Shown one piece after another: positions 22,829-35,080 of a stretch of 64,000 nt of DNA. The position numbers were made by a program, and so were the translations under genes. How positions within the stretch are numbered: position 1 is the stretch's first letter; every line of letters starts with the position of its first letter. The notes under the pieces were generated by a model. It saw only the letters and a list, made by a program, of their open reading frames with translations. It had not been told where the DNA came from and made no database searches. Origin of the DNA: Delphinapterus leucas (lineage: Eukaryota > Chordata > Mammalia > Artiodactyla > Monodontidae); assembly GCF_002288925.2 (NCBI RefSeq), contig NW_022098023.1:33335651-33399650 (forward strand). The letters run 5' to 3'.

Positions 22829-23626
22829 TTCTGTGCCTCTCCGTCAGATAGCCTGACATAGTAGAATAGATACTCTGGTCTTTGCTGGTGTGCCTGGAGG
22901 ATCCTTCTTTACTTCCCAGTCCAGACAAGCAGATCTGGTGCCTAATTGTCACCCTGTGAAACACACAGAGCCCTCTCTGTCCTCCCCACTTGGCCTAAGG
23001 GTGGTAGGAGATAGCAATAATTGGTAGATACCCTAATTGGTAGAAGTTAAGTATGTCTGTGTTCTCAGTTTAAGAGTATCCTTGAACTAAAAAATCAGTC
23101 TTTGGCTGAACTAAGAAAAATCCACAGATACAATCTCTTCAGATGTTTTTTATTTAATTTTGAATACTGAAAAATTCACACAAGTAATTTCCCCAGCAAA
23201 GGAATCATGAGCACCAAATGTGAATTTAAGTCTCCAATTGTTACAAAAATAGAACCCTTCCCAAAGCTTTGAGATTGCAGTTTTCTACCCTCCCTAATCT
23301 TCATCAGCAGCCTCTATGCAGAGGCAGTTTCTCCATCTGGGACCTAGCATGGATTATCCAGTCCAGAGATGATGGCTGAGCTGCATATTTCCACTTTTTT
23401 TCCACTGTTACATATGTACTCTGGTCATGTAGTTCCCCAGGGGGGGAAAAAAGTCAATCACTGTATGACAGGAAATCAGTGAGGATCTGAGCCAAAGAGA
23501 AAGAGGACAGACTGGTGCCTGGGAGAGGTGGCCATGCAAAAGAATCTAAAGGAACAGTAATTTCAGGAGTTGAGGATAGCTATTGAAAGTCATAGTAAGA
23601 AAACCCTTCAGCCCATCATAATACGT
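22829..23626. other. Unassigned DNA
   Basis: No coding region or nameable repeat was recognised. A short G-run lies near 23440. Confidence 0.45.
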
Positions 23627-23644
23627 GGGCGGGGGGTGGGGGGG
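23627..23644 (+). other. Short G-run with G-quadruplex potential
   Basis: Runs of 3, 6 and 7 G are separated by single C and T bases, giving four possible GGG tracts within 18 bases. Quadruplex formation is inference from the pattern. Confidence 0.5.
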
Positions 23645-23710
23645 TCAGAGCGTCTTCCCTCAGTGAACATCTGTGTACAGCCTGGGCACAGGGATTAGAT
23701 AGTTTAAAAC

Positions 23711-23945
23711 CATCTCCAGAAGCTCTCTATGGTTTATTGTTATCCACAATTATTTTTAAAAAAATACTTATGCGGGATACTGAATTTAAACTATTTAACA
23801 TGCATCCCTGAATCTTGTAGCGTAATGTCCTGAGTTTGGTACTCCTTCAAAAAGGTGAGGATACCAAGAACTTGTTAGATAAAACCACTAGAGTTAATTA
23901 TATTATCTCATCCTAATCAGTATTAATGTCTCTCTCCACCTCTGC
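23711..23945 (+). repeat. Direct repeat, copy 1 of a 235-bp segment
   Basis: This segment reappears at 25279-25515 in the same orientation. Shared blocks include 'ccatctccagaagctctcta', 'gaatttaaactatttaaca' and 'ctagagttaattat'. Identity is roughly 80 percent by eye, with scattered substitutions and small indels. It does not match a repeat family I know. Confidence 0.85.
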
Positions 23946-24339
23946 TGCATCGCCACCATGGTATCACCACAGCAACTGATGGAGATGACTCCAAGCTGGG
24001 CTGAGCCATCCATGTTTGACAGCAATACCATGTCTTAGAGAAAGAAAGAATGCCAGTCAAAAATAGGGGCCACACCAGGGAATTGACAAGGTTCTCCAGT
24101 TCCTTCTCTAGGAGGCAATTAGAAACAGAACTGGTACCTTTGGCCTGAGGAGCCCTCTCTTGTTCTTGTACTCTTTATGGATAGGGTTGGAGGCCCCAAG
24201 ACACACTAAACATTTTGAATATTTTGCTAAATAGGTATCTGGGTAGATTTTAACTTGAAAAAAAAAGATGGGATCCTTTTTATACCTAAGGGATGGTACT
24301 GGTCATGCCAGTTATACATATGGTTATTTGTGTCTAAAC

Positions 24340-24445
24340 TGTGAATGTCTTAAGGACAGGACTATGTCTTCATCTGTAGGATGTACCTGAGCAACCAGAC
24401 ATAGTGTATGTGTGTAATATATCCTTCTTGAATGAATAAATAGAT
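24340..24445 (+). mobile_element. L2 3' end
   Basis: 'taaggacaggactatgtctt', 'gtacctgagcaaccagacat' and 'cttgaatgaataaatagat' follow the L2 3' terminal pattern (ggcagggactttgtct ... ttgaatgaatgaa). Confidence 0.65.
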
Positions 24446-24789
24446 TAGTTTCTGACTAATTTCTTTCAATCCTCTCAGGGGAAGAGAAGGAAATGTTATC
24501 GTTTGACTGGTAGGGAGAAGTTTGCTTGATGAGATTGACAACTGTTTATACTAGTCACATCTGAGGAATCCAGAAGGTCCTTACTCACACAAGTAAAACT
24601 ACATTTGTAGAACTTACAGCAAAAATTCCAGATGTCCCAGAAACCATTTTAAACACCATAGTTTTTGCCACCTGGAAGTTAGCAAATGAAACTTTAGTAA
24701 GCAAGGAATGTTTTTAAAGCAATCTTTTAAAAAAAATTCCTATATATCACATTTCTTAATATTTCTCAACTTCTAAACTAAAAATCCAG

Positions 24790-25270
24790 ATTTAATTATT
24801 TAATCTTCTCAGTATGTTCCTTTTCTCACAATGCTATATAAATACAATAGGCTCCCAAAGATAATTTCTTCTATTTGCAAGGCTATAAATTTGCCAAAAA
24901 TGCTGCAATGGCCAGACCTGTACATGTATGTTTGTGCACAGAGGTGAATATTCTTCTGTTGAATAGATCTATAAAAGTCAAATTGCAAAATCAAAGTACA
25001 TCCTCAGTTAAAAATTTTGATCTATAGTACCAGTAAAGTGTATGAGATAGCCTATTTCCCCATATCCTCACCCAAACTGGGTATTATTTATATTTTTAGT
25101 TTTTGCTAGTCTGATGGATTAGAAACTATCATTTCAATATTTTGATTTTAATTTCTTAGATTGCTAGTGACATTGAGTATATTTTATATGTTTATTTATT
25201 ATAACTTGCAAGTATTTTCTGAGAATTATCTGTTCTAATTTTTGGCCCATTTTTCCATTAGATTTTTCTC
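24790..25270 (-). mobile_element. Old L1 fragment (L1M or HAL1-like), ORF2 region
   Basis: In reverse, 'caaattgcaaaatcaaagta', 'aaagtgtatgagatagccta', 'tccccatatcctcacccaaa' and 'ttgctagtctgatggattag' follow the antisense of the ORF2 3' region in order. It ends where the second copy of the 235-bp direct repeat begins. Confidence 0.65.
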
Positions 25271-25278
25271 ACTTGAGT

Positions 25279-25515
25279 CCATCTCCAGAAGCTCTCTATA
25301 TTTCATGGTTATCTACAATTATTTTTTAAAAATTACTTATGTGGGATATTGAATTTAAACTATTTAACACACATCACTGAATCTTGTTGATGTACTGGTT
25401 CTGAGTTTGGCACTCCTTCAATATGGTGAGGATATGAAGAATTTGTTAGGTAAAGCTACTAGAGTTAATTATACTATCCTGATCATTATCACTGTCCTCC
25501 TCCATCTTTGTTGCA
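25279..25515 (+). repeat. Direct repeat, copy 2 of a 235-bp segment
   Basis: The second copy of the 23711-23945 segment, 1.57 kb downstream. It begins at the same 'ccatctccagaag' motif and ends near 'tttgttgcacca'. Its left edge lies about 10 bp from the end of an L1 fragment. Copy 1 has no such L1, so the flanks are not part of the repeat. Confidence 0.85.
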
Positions 25516-28500
25516 CCATTTATTGAAAGGAAGAGGGAAAGTAGGTAAAAGAACACTGAATGGGAAGATAAAAATTGCAGGCCCTTGGGTATATGGGTAA
25601 GATGACCATCCATTGCTAATCCATATTAAAACTCAACCCTATTTAATATAAACTATCACTAAATTAAATCATCTGATGCACTTTATGTAAATCAAATATA
25701 TTAAAATCTTTTATTACAAAACATAAATTGAGAGAAATTATTCACATTGTACCAAGTGTACAGACGACTATGATTATGTTACAGTAAGATTCAATTTACT
25801 AAAGTGTCACTTTATCAATAAGGGTACACCTATTGCATAAGGTAATATGGAACGAAGATTAAGCATTAATTTTCTTTTAATTTAGGGTACTTTTTCACCA
25901 CTAAAAAATGGATAAGGATGTTACATATTTTATTATCCTTTCAACAAATACTTTTGAACATCTGGCTAAATTGTATGTGTGTTTTGTGTGTGAATTCCTG
26001 GACTTGAGAAAAAAGTCTATTCATTTTTTTCCCCTAAAATATCCATGCAGATACACTGTTGAGTTTTCATCCACTCTTTATTATTTCTCATTCATATTAT
26101 AATGCTGCCTAGCATGATCCTGAAACTCAGAGCCTATAATGATGGCATGATCTTCTGAATGATCCTAATACTCTATGTCAATATTTTTGTTCCTGTTCGT
26201 CACCTGCAACCAGCCAAACCATGGCCTCATGATTTAAAGGAAGTATTCTAGTTTGAAGAGAAAAATATATCTACTCCAACTTCTCTCACTGTAAAACTGT
26301 CTGTAATGAAGACCAGGGCCATCCTTTTCTTTTCTCTTCTTACCTACCCATTCATAATACAGAGTCTTATGATTTTTAGAATGAGAAAGAAACATACAGG
26401 AAACAAGAAAGTAATAATGAAGAGAGGAATCAGAATGAGTTCTGTAAACTAGCTTTCACCTACTTAGATAATCTAAATAGAACTTAAGTTACAAAAGCCA
26501 AAATTGGTGAGTAATTACTATTTTCTTTTCTTCCTTTGTCTGCAGGACAACCAATGCCATGTTCAACCAGATAGTGAAGATGATCTAAAATAACAGATGT
26601 ACGCTGGTTGGGCCCAGCATTTAAAAACATAAAAACATAGGCAGAGGTAAGGTATAAGCAGATGTCTCCCCTTTTATATTATCCACTGTGTATCATACTG
26701 TGGGCTTAGATGAATGCTGGTCTTAGACAAATGTTGAGCAAGGTGAAAGAAATTGGATTTGAAACATGATTCTGCCATGGTCATACATCCAAAACACAAA
26801 CTAAGTAAGGGAACCCAGCTGGCCATACAAGAATTTTTAAATCTCTGCTAACCAAAATAAAATGGAAAAATATTAGTTGGCAAAAACAATGCTTTAATCA
26901 GTCCAGAATCTTCCACTCAGGGAACAAAGAAGAAGCAGCCATTTAAAATGATGTTTTGTGTCAGTAAGTTTATTAAATAGGAAGTCTGGCAATCCTGGGT
27001 AAAAGTAGACTGTCCTTCCAATTAAATTACAGAATATTAAAAAGGTCAAAGCAATATAGAAGTCCTCTAATTCATAGAAAACACTAAAATTCTGATTTCT
27101 CATGCTCCTGACAAAGATTGTAATTGTGGTTTGAAAAGGGTAAAATATTTATCTAGTTCTCTGACAAAGATTGAAATGAGAATGAGACTGATCACAAATG
27201 TAACCTCACAAATGTAATGTGAAAACTAATTTTGGAAAAAAATAAGACTGAATTAATATACCTATTTCTTTTGTCTCTGCAAGGAGGATTCACAGAATGA
27301 TACAACAAAATCATTTTTTTTAACCTTTTAGTATAAGCTTGAAGTTATCTTCTTATGTATGAAATTATATTCTTTATGTAAAGTCCCCTGAGCTTCTGTA
27401 TCACATAAGCACTAACTCTTTCTCTAACCCTGGGTCATCTTGTGGTTTTCTATTACTATCTAGTTTACTTTACACATTGTTAAAGATATTCACGAATGGG
27501 AGCCCTGTATGTGCACCAAATCTTTCTAAAAGATATGGGGTATAAACTGCACCATGTGCAAAATAATGGTGGGACTTTGTTTGCAATAAACATTTAAAAT
27601 GACCGACTTTCTCATAAATACACTAAGTAGGATGATCTATGAGATTTCTAATATATTCTTGTTTAAAATTTAACCATGCTTTTTTAAAGCATATCAATTT
27701 TGTTAATACCATGTAATTAAAACATGTCAGTGCACAGCAAGTTTTAGTCTAAATTAATGACTATGAGAATTATTTTAATTAAATAACCAATTATAGAAAA
27801 ATCGCAAGCATGAGAGCTGACATTTAAATGAATTTCATTTAAATTGCTTCTTAACGTTGTCCCATCTAGGACACTAATGCAAAATGAACTATTGTATCAA
27901 CTTAGATTATCACTATTTTTGTATGCACATAATGTATTCATATTCAATCACTGGAACTGAGCAGAATATTTGGTATCGATCTAAAATTTCTGTTAATAAA
28001 AACACAACAGAATGAGCTGAAGTAAAAACAAACCATCTTTCTTTTTTTTCTTCCTCTTCTTTTTTCTTTTAAATATGGGCTTCTAAATGCTATTATCATT
28101 CTTATAGGAAAAAAATGTTTATGCATTTGGGAATTATAGCTAATTAAATCAGTTGCTTTGAAATCTACTTGTAAGAGTATATACATACATGACTTCAATG
28201 TCCTGCATATAGTGGGGCTCAATAAATGCTGGTTATCAGTGATAAGTATTTCTTTGTCTTTTCTTTTTCCAGATATGTTAATGCAGCATATAGTTTCCTC
28301 TTGGAAACTGGACACTTCCAGACCCTTATTAGATGAAGAGGTTACCTGTCCTGTGAGGATCCAGACAGATATCTGTTTATATGTTTGTTTCTATATAGCT
28401 CAAATAATACAATGTCATTTTCTCTACTTATGAGAACATGACATTGTACAGTTATTTTTATATTATGAAATTAAGTTTTTACCCTTCATTTCATATTCAT

Positions 28501-29955
28501 CCTTCCACAAATAAAATTTTTATTTAAAAGGGCTAAACAATCTATAATAACCTTCCCCACTAAAAACTTTTAGCTTCATAATACTATTTCTGGTAGAAGA
28601 GAAGAATGTCTAAACACCAGGCAATTTATACCAATTGTGCTGCCTTATTTCTCACAAAATATAAGTGTGAAAGGAACTACAGAAAGAGCTGAAGTTTTGT
28701 CCATATACAAATTGAAGTTAAACACATTTTGATTCATTGCCAAACTATCAATAAGATTTTAAAGGAGGCATTTTATCTATGTATAATTAGTCTTTTGTTT
28801 GTTGTCATATCACTCAGTTTGACACAGAATTTATGATTCTAAATGGACCATTAATGCCCTTTTAATTTATTTTTTCTAAGATGAATTTTATACATTTCTT
28901 TGGGGAAAAGTCTTATTTATTTAATAGTTTGCAAGCTATACTGAAAGGAGATTTCTTCATGTTTTTCTAGAAAAAGAAGCAATCCATATTTAGATTTGAC
29001 TAGTTAATTGTTCTTCTTCATTGGAATGCACTAGGGCATGTGGTTTAATTATTATGTTCATATTTGTAGAGTTCACTTTTTTAGTCATCAAAGATTATTT
29101 AATATCAGAAAATTGAATGCTTTACTACATAATTCCTCTTGCTATCACTTTAAAAATAAAGAGGAAAAGAAAAGGCTACTACATTTGTTGTTCATTGATT
29201 AACCAGTAATGTTATGTATAAATAATGTATCTGACAGTATGGCAGCTCACTTGGGACATTATGCCATTTACTACAAAATAGGATGCAGCATACAACTGAG
29301 CAGTGAGAACAAATTAAACATCTTTCCTTGGTAACTTTAGCATTTTTATTAGGTGATAAACATCACAGTGAGAGGAAAGCAGATGTAGTTATTTCAGTAA
29401 TATTAACCTTAATCGAAAGCTAACTTGACATATAGTGTAATACTTTTGCATTATAAAATTTTGTCTAGTAACAATGGAAACCAAATTTTCCAAGGTCATT
29501 ATGAGATGATATCTGTAAAAATTAATGAGTATCTTGTGTGAAATTTCATCTATCTCTACTGAATTTTCTTATTACTATTGATAAAAAAATTTTAAACATA
29601 AATCTAGTGTCATATAAACATGAAAAATGTCCAAGTATTTTCAATGCTGTGTTACTTTTGCCTTAACAAATGTGTCTTATAGTGTTATTTGACTCTGTGT
29701 GAATTTCATTCCTTCAGGGTTCTATTCATATAATCTCCTAAATCTTTTAGAAGCATCCAAATTGTGAATGAAGTTAAGAGCAGTTATGTAATTAGCAATC
29801 AACATCCATCTTCCCTCCTTTCTTGTTTTAGTCCATCATTTACCCATGGGGACACAGAGCTGAAAAACTCCTATACTTAAAGGAATTTATAACTGAGTGA
29901 CTGAGGACAACTGTTAAAGTCCATTTAATACACAGGATGCATTGTTACAACAAAT
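25516..29955. other. Long unassigned AT-rich stretch
   Basis: Over 4.4 kb I find no gene or RNA. The only repeat hint is a short MIR/L2-like 'gggctcaataaatgctggtt' at about 28214. Open frames at 27944-28315 (minus, 123 codons) and 28158-28433 (plus, 91 codons) overlap antiparallel. Neither shows a domain or initiation context. Confidence 0.5.
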
Positions 29956-29959
29956 CCTT

Positions 29960-31690
29960 CCTTCCTTTCATTCAAAAATATTTATTGTGTGCTTACTATA
30001 TGTCAAGCACTGTTCTGGGATCTTTAATATACAGCAGTGAACAAAACAAAGATTCTGCCTCACATGATGTTTATATTCTAATAGGTGGAAATAGTCCATA
30101 AACAATAAACATAATGAATACATAATTTATATTGCATATCATAAGGTGAAAATGCTTTTAAAAAAAGGAAAAAAAGCAACTGGAGATAAAGAGCGTGGGG
30201 CAGGCAGTCGTAAAAGTGGTTGTCAGAGTAGGCGTCATTAACAAGGGGATATGTGAGCAAAGACTGAAGGAGGTGAGAAAAAGTTAATATTATCTGGAGG
30301 AAAAGTAAACCAGATGGAGGGAACAACCAGTAAAATGCTCCTAAATTGGGACTCTGCCTGGCATAACCAAGAACTGTAAGGAAGCCAGTGTGATTGGAAC
30401 AGAGAAGGTTCAGAGAGGAGCTGGGATGCCAGGTCTCATCGGCCATTGTAAGGAACATGGCCTTTGTAAGAAATAGGGTTGTGAGCATGGGACTGATGTG
30501 ATCCAACTTATGTTTTACAGGATCACTCTGTCTTCTGTATCAGGAATTCACGAATTCATTAGGAGATCAAGAATAAAAGAAATGAGACCAGATAGGAGAC
30601 TATTACAGCTTATCAAGCAAGAAATGATGGTGCCTCAAATTAGGTGGCAGTGGAGGTGTGAAAAGTGACTAAACTCTAGAAATACTTTAAAGACAAACTC
30701 GATAGGATTTCCTGATTCACTGAAAGTAAAGTGTGAGTGAGAGAATGGAGGTAAGAATAAATCCAAGGTTTTGGGCCTAAATACCTAGAAGAATGGAATT
30801 ACCATCACCTGCTGAAGGAATAGATTTGGGGAAGGAGGCAAACAAGGTTCCGAGTTGGATCTGTGGAGCCTGAACTATCTATTATATGGACTAGTGGAAA
30901 TGTCAAGGAGACAGTTGGATTTATCAGTCTGGAGAGAGATGATGGAATGGAAACCAAAATGTGGAAGTCTTTGATATCTGGGTGGTATCTAAAGCCATGA
31001 AACTGGACATACCAAGAGAGTGTGTGTAGATGGAGAAGAGATGGGTCCGAATACCTTTGCTTCATCCTTGAAAGTCCTGCAAAGGAGAGGAAGGCAAGAG
31101 GCCAGCAGATGGAAGGAAAACCAGTTGTGTGTAGAGAAAGCCAATGGAGGGAAGAGTATCAAGGAAGAGGGAGTGATCAATTATGTCAAATGCCACTAAC
31201 AGTTCAGGGAGATGAAAGGTGAGAACTGACCAGGGAGTTAGCAACATGGCTTCTAAGCAAGCAGCATCGCTAGATGAAAGTCAGATCGGAGTGAGTTTAA
31301 GAGAGAATGGAAGGAGAGAAATTGGAGCAAGTAAAAACAGACAACTTTTTCCAAAGTCTTTGTCCTCAAGAGGAGCAACGAAATAGGGTGGATGCTGAGG
31401 GCAGGAAAGATCAAGAGATAATATATTTTTTAAATGAGAGAAATGACAGCAGAATATTTACTTGCTGATGGTAATGATCAAATAGAGAATGAAACACTAA
31501 TGATGCAGAGGGAGGATTCCTAGAGAGTTATTCAGATGGAAGAGAGGTGGGATGTAGGCACAGCATGCGGGGCTGGCTCTAGATAGAAGCAGAGGTGGTT
31601 GGGTCTGTGGTGATCAGCAAGAAGCAAGGTGTGGAGTTGCAGATGCCCATACCATAGGTGGTCAATGTGGTGAAGTGTAAGGAAGTTCCC
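29960..31690 (-). mobile_element. Long LINE-2 (L2) remnant reaching into the RT domain
   Basis: The reverse strand is collinear with L2 for about 1.7 kb. The 3' end lies at the left ('tttattgtgtgcttactata', 'acagcagtgaacaaaacaaa'). It is followed by 'actgaaggaggtgagaaa', 'gtgatccaacttatgtttta', 'atttggggaaggaggcaaa' and 'gatcaattatgtcaaatgc'. A minus-strand frame at 31062-31247 contains FDIIDHSLFLDTL, the reverse-transcriptase motif A pattern with its catalytic Asp. The expected YADD motif should lie near 30965-31000 but seems deleted (the frame reads FRYHPDIKD there). Most L2 copies are short 3' pieces, so this length is notable. The element is long dead. Confidence 0.85.
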
Positions 31691-31864
31691 TTCTGATTAC
31701 TTCGATCCTTTCAGCAAAGTAAGGCATAAATTATAGCTCTAACTACAGATCCTTTACAAAGCACTTGACCACAGTCTTCAGAGCAGCCCACTGGTGTTGT
31801 CTAGGTGAAGAAAGGATAAGAGTGGGCAAGGGTTTTAACAGGCAGAGGAGAGCATGTCTGCAGA

Positions 31865-31995
31865 GTGATAGTTACACAGCACTTTATTATTCACAAAATG
31901 CCTTTATATACTTTTTACCATTTATTCTTCACAACAGCCTTTTGAAAGTCTTCAAGGCTCCCATTTTACAGAAAAAATTAAGCCTCAGAAAAACC
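31865..31995 (+). mobile_element. MIR SINE fragment
   Basis: The forward MIR core is clear: 'ttattcttcacaacagcctt', 'cccattttacagaaaaaatt' and 'aagcctcagaaaaac'. Confidence 0.78.
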
Positions 31996-32581
31996 CACTG
32001 GCTAGGAGATACAAACTGTTGGTGTAAGATAAGCTTGAGGATGTATTGTACAACACCGGGAGTATAGCCAATATTTTGTAACAACAGTAAATGGAAAGTA
32101 ACCTTTAAAAATTATATTTATTTAAAAAGTAAAAAATTAAAAAAATTTTAAAAACCCATTGGCCAACAAAAAGGCAGCTGTAATCTAAACTTCCAGAAAG
32201 AATTCTTCCCAAAAGATCTATTAAATATTAAAGATTTTCAGATGTTGGTCAAACATAGTATTATTGGTCAGACAAGATAATTCATTATTATGATAAAAAT
32301 GGGAAAGTATTACAAAAATGGGAAGATCTTGTTAATATAATTCATCATTATTCTTTCTATTTTACTGATGATTTCTTTGCCCAGTACATTCAGATAGCTC
32401 TGGGAATTTTATTTCACTGCAAGAGAAGAAAAAAGATAGGGTAAAGGAAAAGAGTGACCGACATTTGGGGAGAAGTTTTAAAGCGTTCCTCACTTCTCAG
32501 GAGATATTGCCGAGAAATTAAATGCAGAAGTACCAGACTCTGAGAGGCGGCTGACAAAGGGCCAAGAAAAAATAAATAAAT
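31996..32581. other. Unassigned AT-rich DNA
   Basis: No gene or nameable repeat. An A/T-only patch lies at about 32107-32155. Confidence 0.5.
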
Positions 32582-32880
32582 AGTTTTCTAAGGAATCTCC
32601 ACACTGTTTTCCAACAGACTTGTGGTTACCAAGGGGGAAGGGGTAGGGGAGGGAAGGATTGGGAGTTTGGGATTAGCAGATGTAAACTATTACATATAGG
32701 ATGGATAAACAACAAGGTTTAACACAGGGAACTATATTCAATATCCTGTGATAAACCATAATGGAAAAGAATATTTTTTTAAAAGTCTATATAAGGATAA
32801 CTGAGTCACTTTGCTCTACAGCAGAGATTGACACAACATTGTAAATCAACTATACTTCAATAAAAAAATAAAATTAAATA
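32582..32880 (+). mobile_element. Short L1 3' end with inverted 5' piece (twin-priming layout)
   Basis: Bases 32614-32872 are forward L1 3' UTR of the cetartiodactyl type: 'gggaactatattcaatatcc', 'ataaaccataatggaaaag' and 'caactatacttcaataaaa'. Bases 32582-32613 ('tctaaggaatctccacactg' then 'ttttcca') match the reverse complement of the ORF2 stretch seen at 55670-55700 of this window. An inverted ORF2 scrap joined to a forward 3' end is the hallmark of twin priming. A-rich flanks prevent a clear target duplication call. Confidence 0.75.
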
Positions 32881-33239
32881 AATCCTGAGAAAACAGTGAT
32901 GTGACTCACGTTCCTTCTGACTCTCTTTTGAATTCAGTTGTGATGATAAAGCAGATCATTTTCCAATCTTTCTTCTCCTTCATTTTTCCTTTATCCTGTT
33001 ATAGAAGACCTTCTTATTTAAGGAAGTCAGAGATAATCCCAACAATCTTGGGTACAGACATTGATAACATAATCCTTATCAGAGGGAACAATTCAATAAG
33101 TTGTTGACAGAAAACAATTCAATAAATTTAATTCAGAACATTTAAGGAATCCCCCGTCCCTCCCACCACCAGTCGTAACTGGTTCCCTTCCTTGTACTCA
33201 GCTAGGATTTTCTTTTCCTTGATCAATTCCCCAGTACTG

Positions 33240-33575
33240 AGCATTCCCCCTTAGTGCAGTGCTTCACAGGTTGTAAAGTGCATTCATACTGTTATCTCAT
33301 TTCTTTCTCACCACAACACAGTAACCACAAGTTTAACTCGTTGGATTCCCAGTTAGTGTGGTTGGGTGGATGAAGAAACCACATCTGTCCTGTTCACCAA
33401 TGTACTGCTAGCGCGAAGCTTGATGCAAGGGGAGATTCACCTGACAGTGAGTAGGAGTGCAGTAATCAGGCAAGTGTCATTCCCATTCTACAGATGACAA
33501 GACTAAAGCTCTAAAAATGTTTTAGAGCTGGTAAGCGGCATTTTGAAGTAAAGCCTTGTGATTCTTAATCCACTA
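33240..33575 (+). mobile_element. MIR SINE, interrupted
   Basis: The left part has 'gtaaagtgcattcatactgt' and 'tatctcatttctttctcacc'. The right part, from about 33480, has 'cccattctacagatgacaag' and 'gactaaagctctaaaa'. About 140 bp of unrelated sequence separate the parts, so the element was split or is strongly diverged in the middle. Confidence 0.6.
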
Positions 33576-34396
33576 TTATTTTCACATGTGCTGAGTCTCA
33601 GCACCTCTCCAAGCCCTCACCTTTCCTGCAGAAGACTGGAGGTCTGTAAGAAAGGGATGAAGTGAAGTAGGTGTGCCTAGTTTAAATCGTAATTAGAAAT
33701 AAGGTTAAGTGGTAGGTTATGGTATCATAATATGCATTAAATGACTGAATGTCCTGCTATACTTCTTGAAGTGTAATCAAACAGACCTTTTACTAGCAAA
33801 ATATAAGTGTATGTATACATTGAGGGAAGAATTAGATGATTTATTTCCCTTAAAAATCATATGCATAGATATAATGCTTTGAGAAATCAGTTGAAATCAA
33901 TTGATAAGACTTCAAGAAATTTTTTAAAACTTTGAGTTAATAAAATTGTCCCTTTAATCTCACAAAATAGATATTTCTTTTTTAGATAAAAGTACAGTAT
34001 GGTTTTGTACTAACTCTTCTTGGAATTCTTTCTAAAAATCTGTTTATCATTTTATATGTTATCTAAAGATAAAAAGCTAGCTAGTATCTAAAAAAAGAAT
34101 AATAAAAAATATGAATTGTACTTATGCTTGCACTTCTATTCACAAAGGTAAATACCTTTCAGTGTTTTCCACTGGAACTGCAGCTTTTAAAAAATTAAAA
34201 TTTTGATTTAGATTAATCACTAGCTAAAGTATACTAAACCCATGAAATTGAAATGAAATCATAGAAATCTTTATGCTAATTACCTTTTAAAAAATAGAGA
34301 TATTAACACAAACACTCTGCAATATTCTTTTTAAGAAACAGCCCAAATGTGGTAATTTGTCATCATTCTTTCAGCATTTCAGCTTGCATTCTTTTC
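33576..34396. other. Unassigned AT-rich DNA
   Basis: No gene, RNA or nameable repeat is visible. Confidence 0.5.
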
Positions 34397-34490
34397 TTTT
34401 TTATTTTAATTTAACTTATTTTTTATACAGCAGGTTCTTATTAGTTATCTATTTTGTATATATTAGCGTATATATGTCAATCTCAGCTTC
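34397..34490 (-). mobile_element. L1 3' UTR end fragment
   Basis: 'tatacagcaggttcttatta' followed by 'gttatctattttgtatatat' is the reverse complement of the L1 3' UTR stretch at about 48460-48520 of this window. The T/A-rich left edge would be the tail. It supplies part of the 150-codon frame at 34357-34809, which therefore is not a gene. Confidence 0.75.
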
Positions 34491-35027
34491 CATTCTACTG
34501 ATCACTTATTGGTCACTGACAACATCTAACACGGAGTCTACGTATGTGTGTCATCCATATAGCCAATGTGACTTCTCCATGTCACAGTGTAGTATCGGAT
34601 CCTACCACTTGATGGCAGATACAGTAAAAGTCAGTCAAAAAAGGGGGAAAGCAAATCCCACAGTGAACAGAAACCCTACTGGAAACACAGAGGCACTAGA
34701 GCTGAGTCCCTACATGTTTCATGGCAGAAATTCAGAATTAAGAGGCCACCCAGGACAGTGTAGAGCTGATGGGGTGGGGACGTGTGCCAGCTGGGGAGCA
34801 AGACAGTGACAGGAGAAGAGGGAGAGAAGTGGAAAAGGGAGGAAGGAAGAAAAGGCGATGGAATTGGAAAGAATAGATCTGGAATTGAGCTACAGGTCAT
34901 GAAATGACCTTCGTAGTGAAATAATGAGCATGGGACATTCTGTGTCTTAGTTTTATGATGGGGCATCTATACATAGATGGCAGAAACAATTTAATCTCCA
35001 TATATCTATCTATACCACTTTCTCTTT
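34491..35027. other. Unassigned DNA
   Basis: Moderately GC-rich, with a purine-rich run at about 34800-34870. Overlapping frames on both strands (34357-34809 plus; 34676-34966 minus) lack domains. Confidence 0.5.
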
Positions 35028-35080
35028 CATATATATGTGTATATATATATATATATGTATGTATACATACGTACATATAC
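35028..35080. repeat. TA/TG microsatellite
   Basis: Alternating TA and TG/TACG dinucleotides run just before the MLT1 LTR. The tract is imperfect. Confidence 0.85.

Noticed and set aside
27944..28433. Overlapping antiparallel frames of 123 and 91 codons
   Set aside because: AT-rich, no recognisable domain, no promoter or splice context, and mutually overlapping; these are best explained by chance.
34357..34809. 150-codon open frame, the longest one not inside a large L1 or SINE
   Set aside because: Its start lies in a reverse L1 3' UTR scrap, its composition is that of the surrounding DNA, it overlaps an antisense frame, and it shows no domain.
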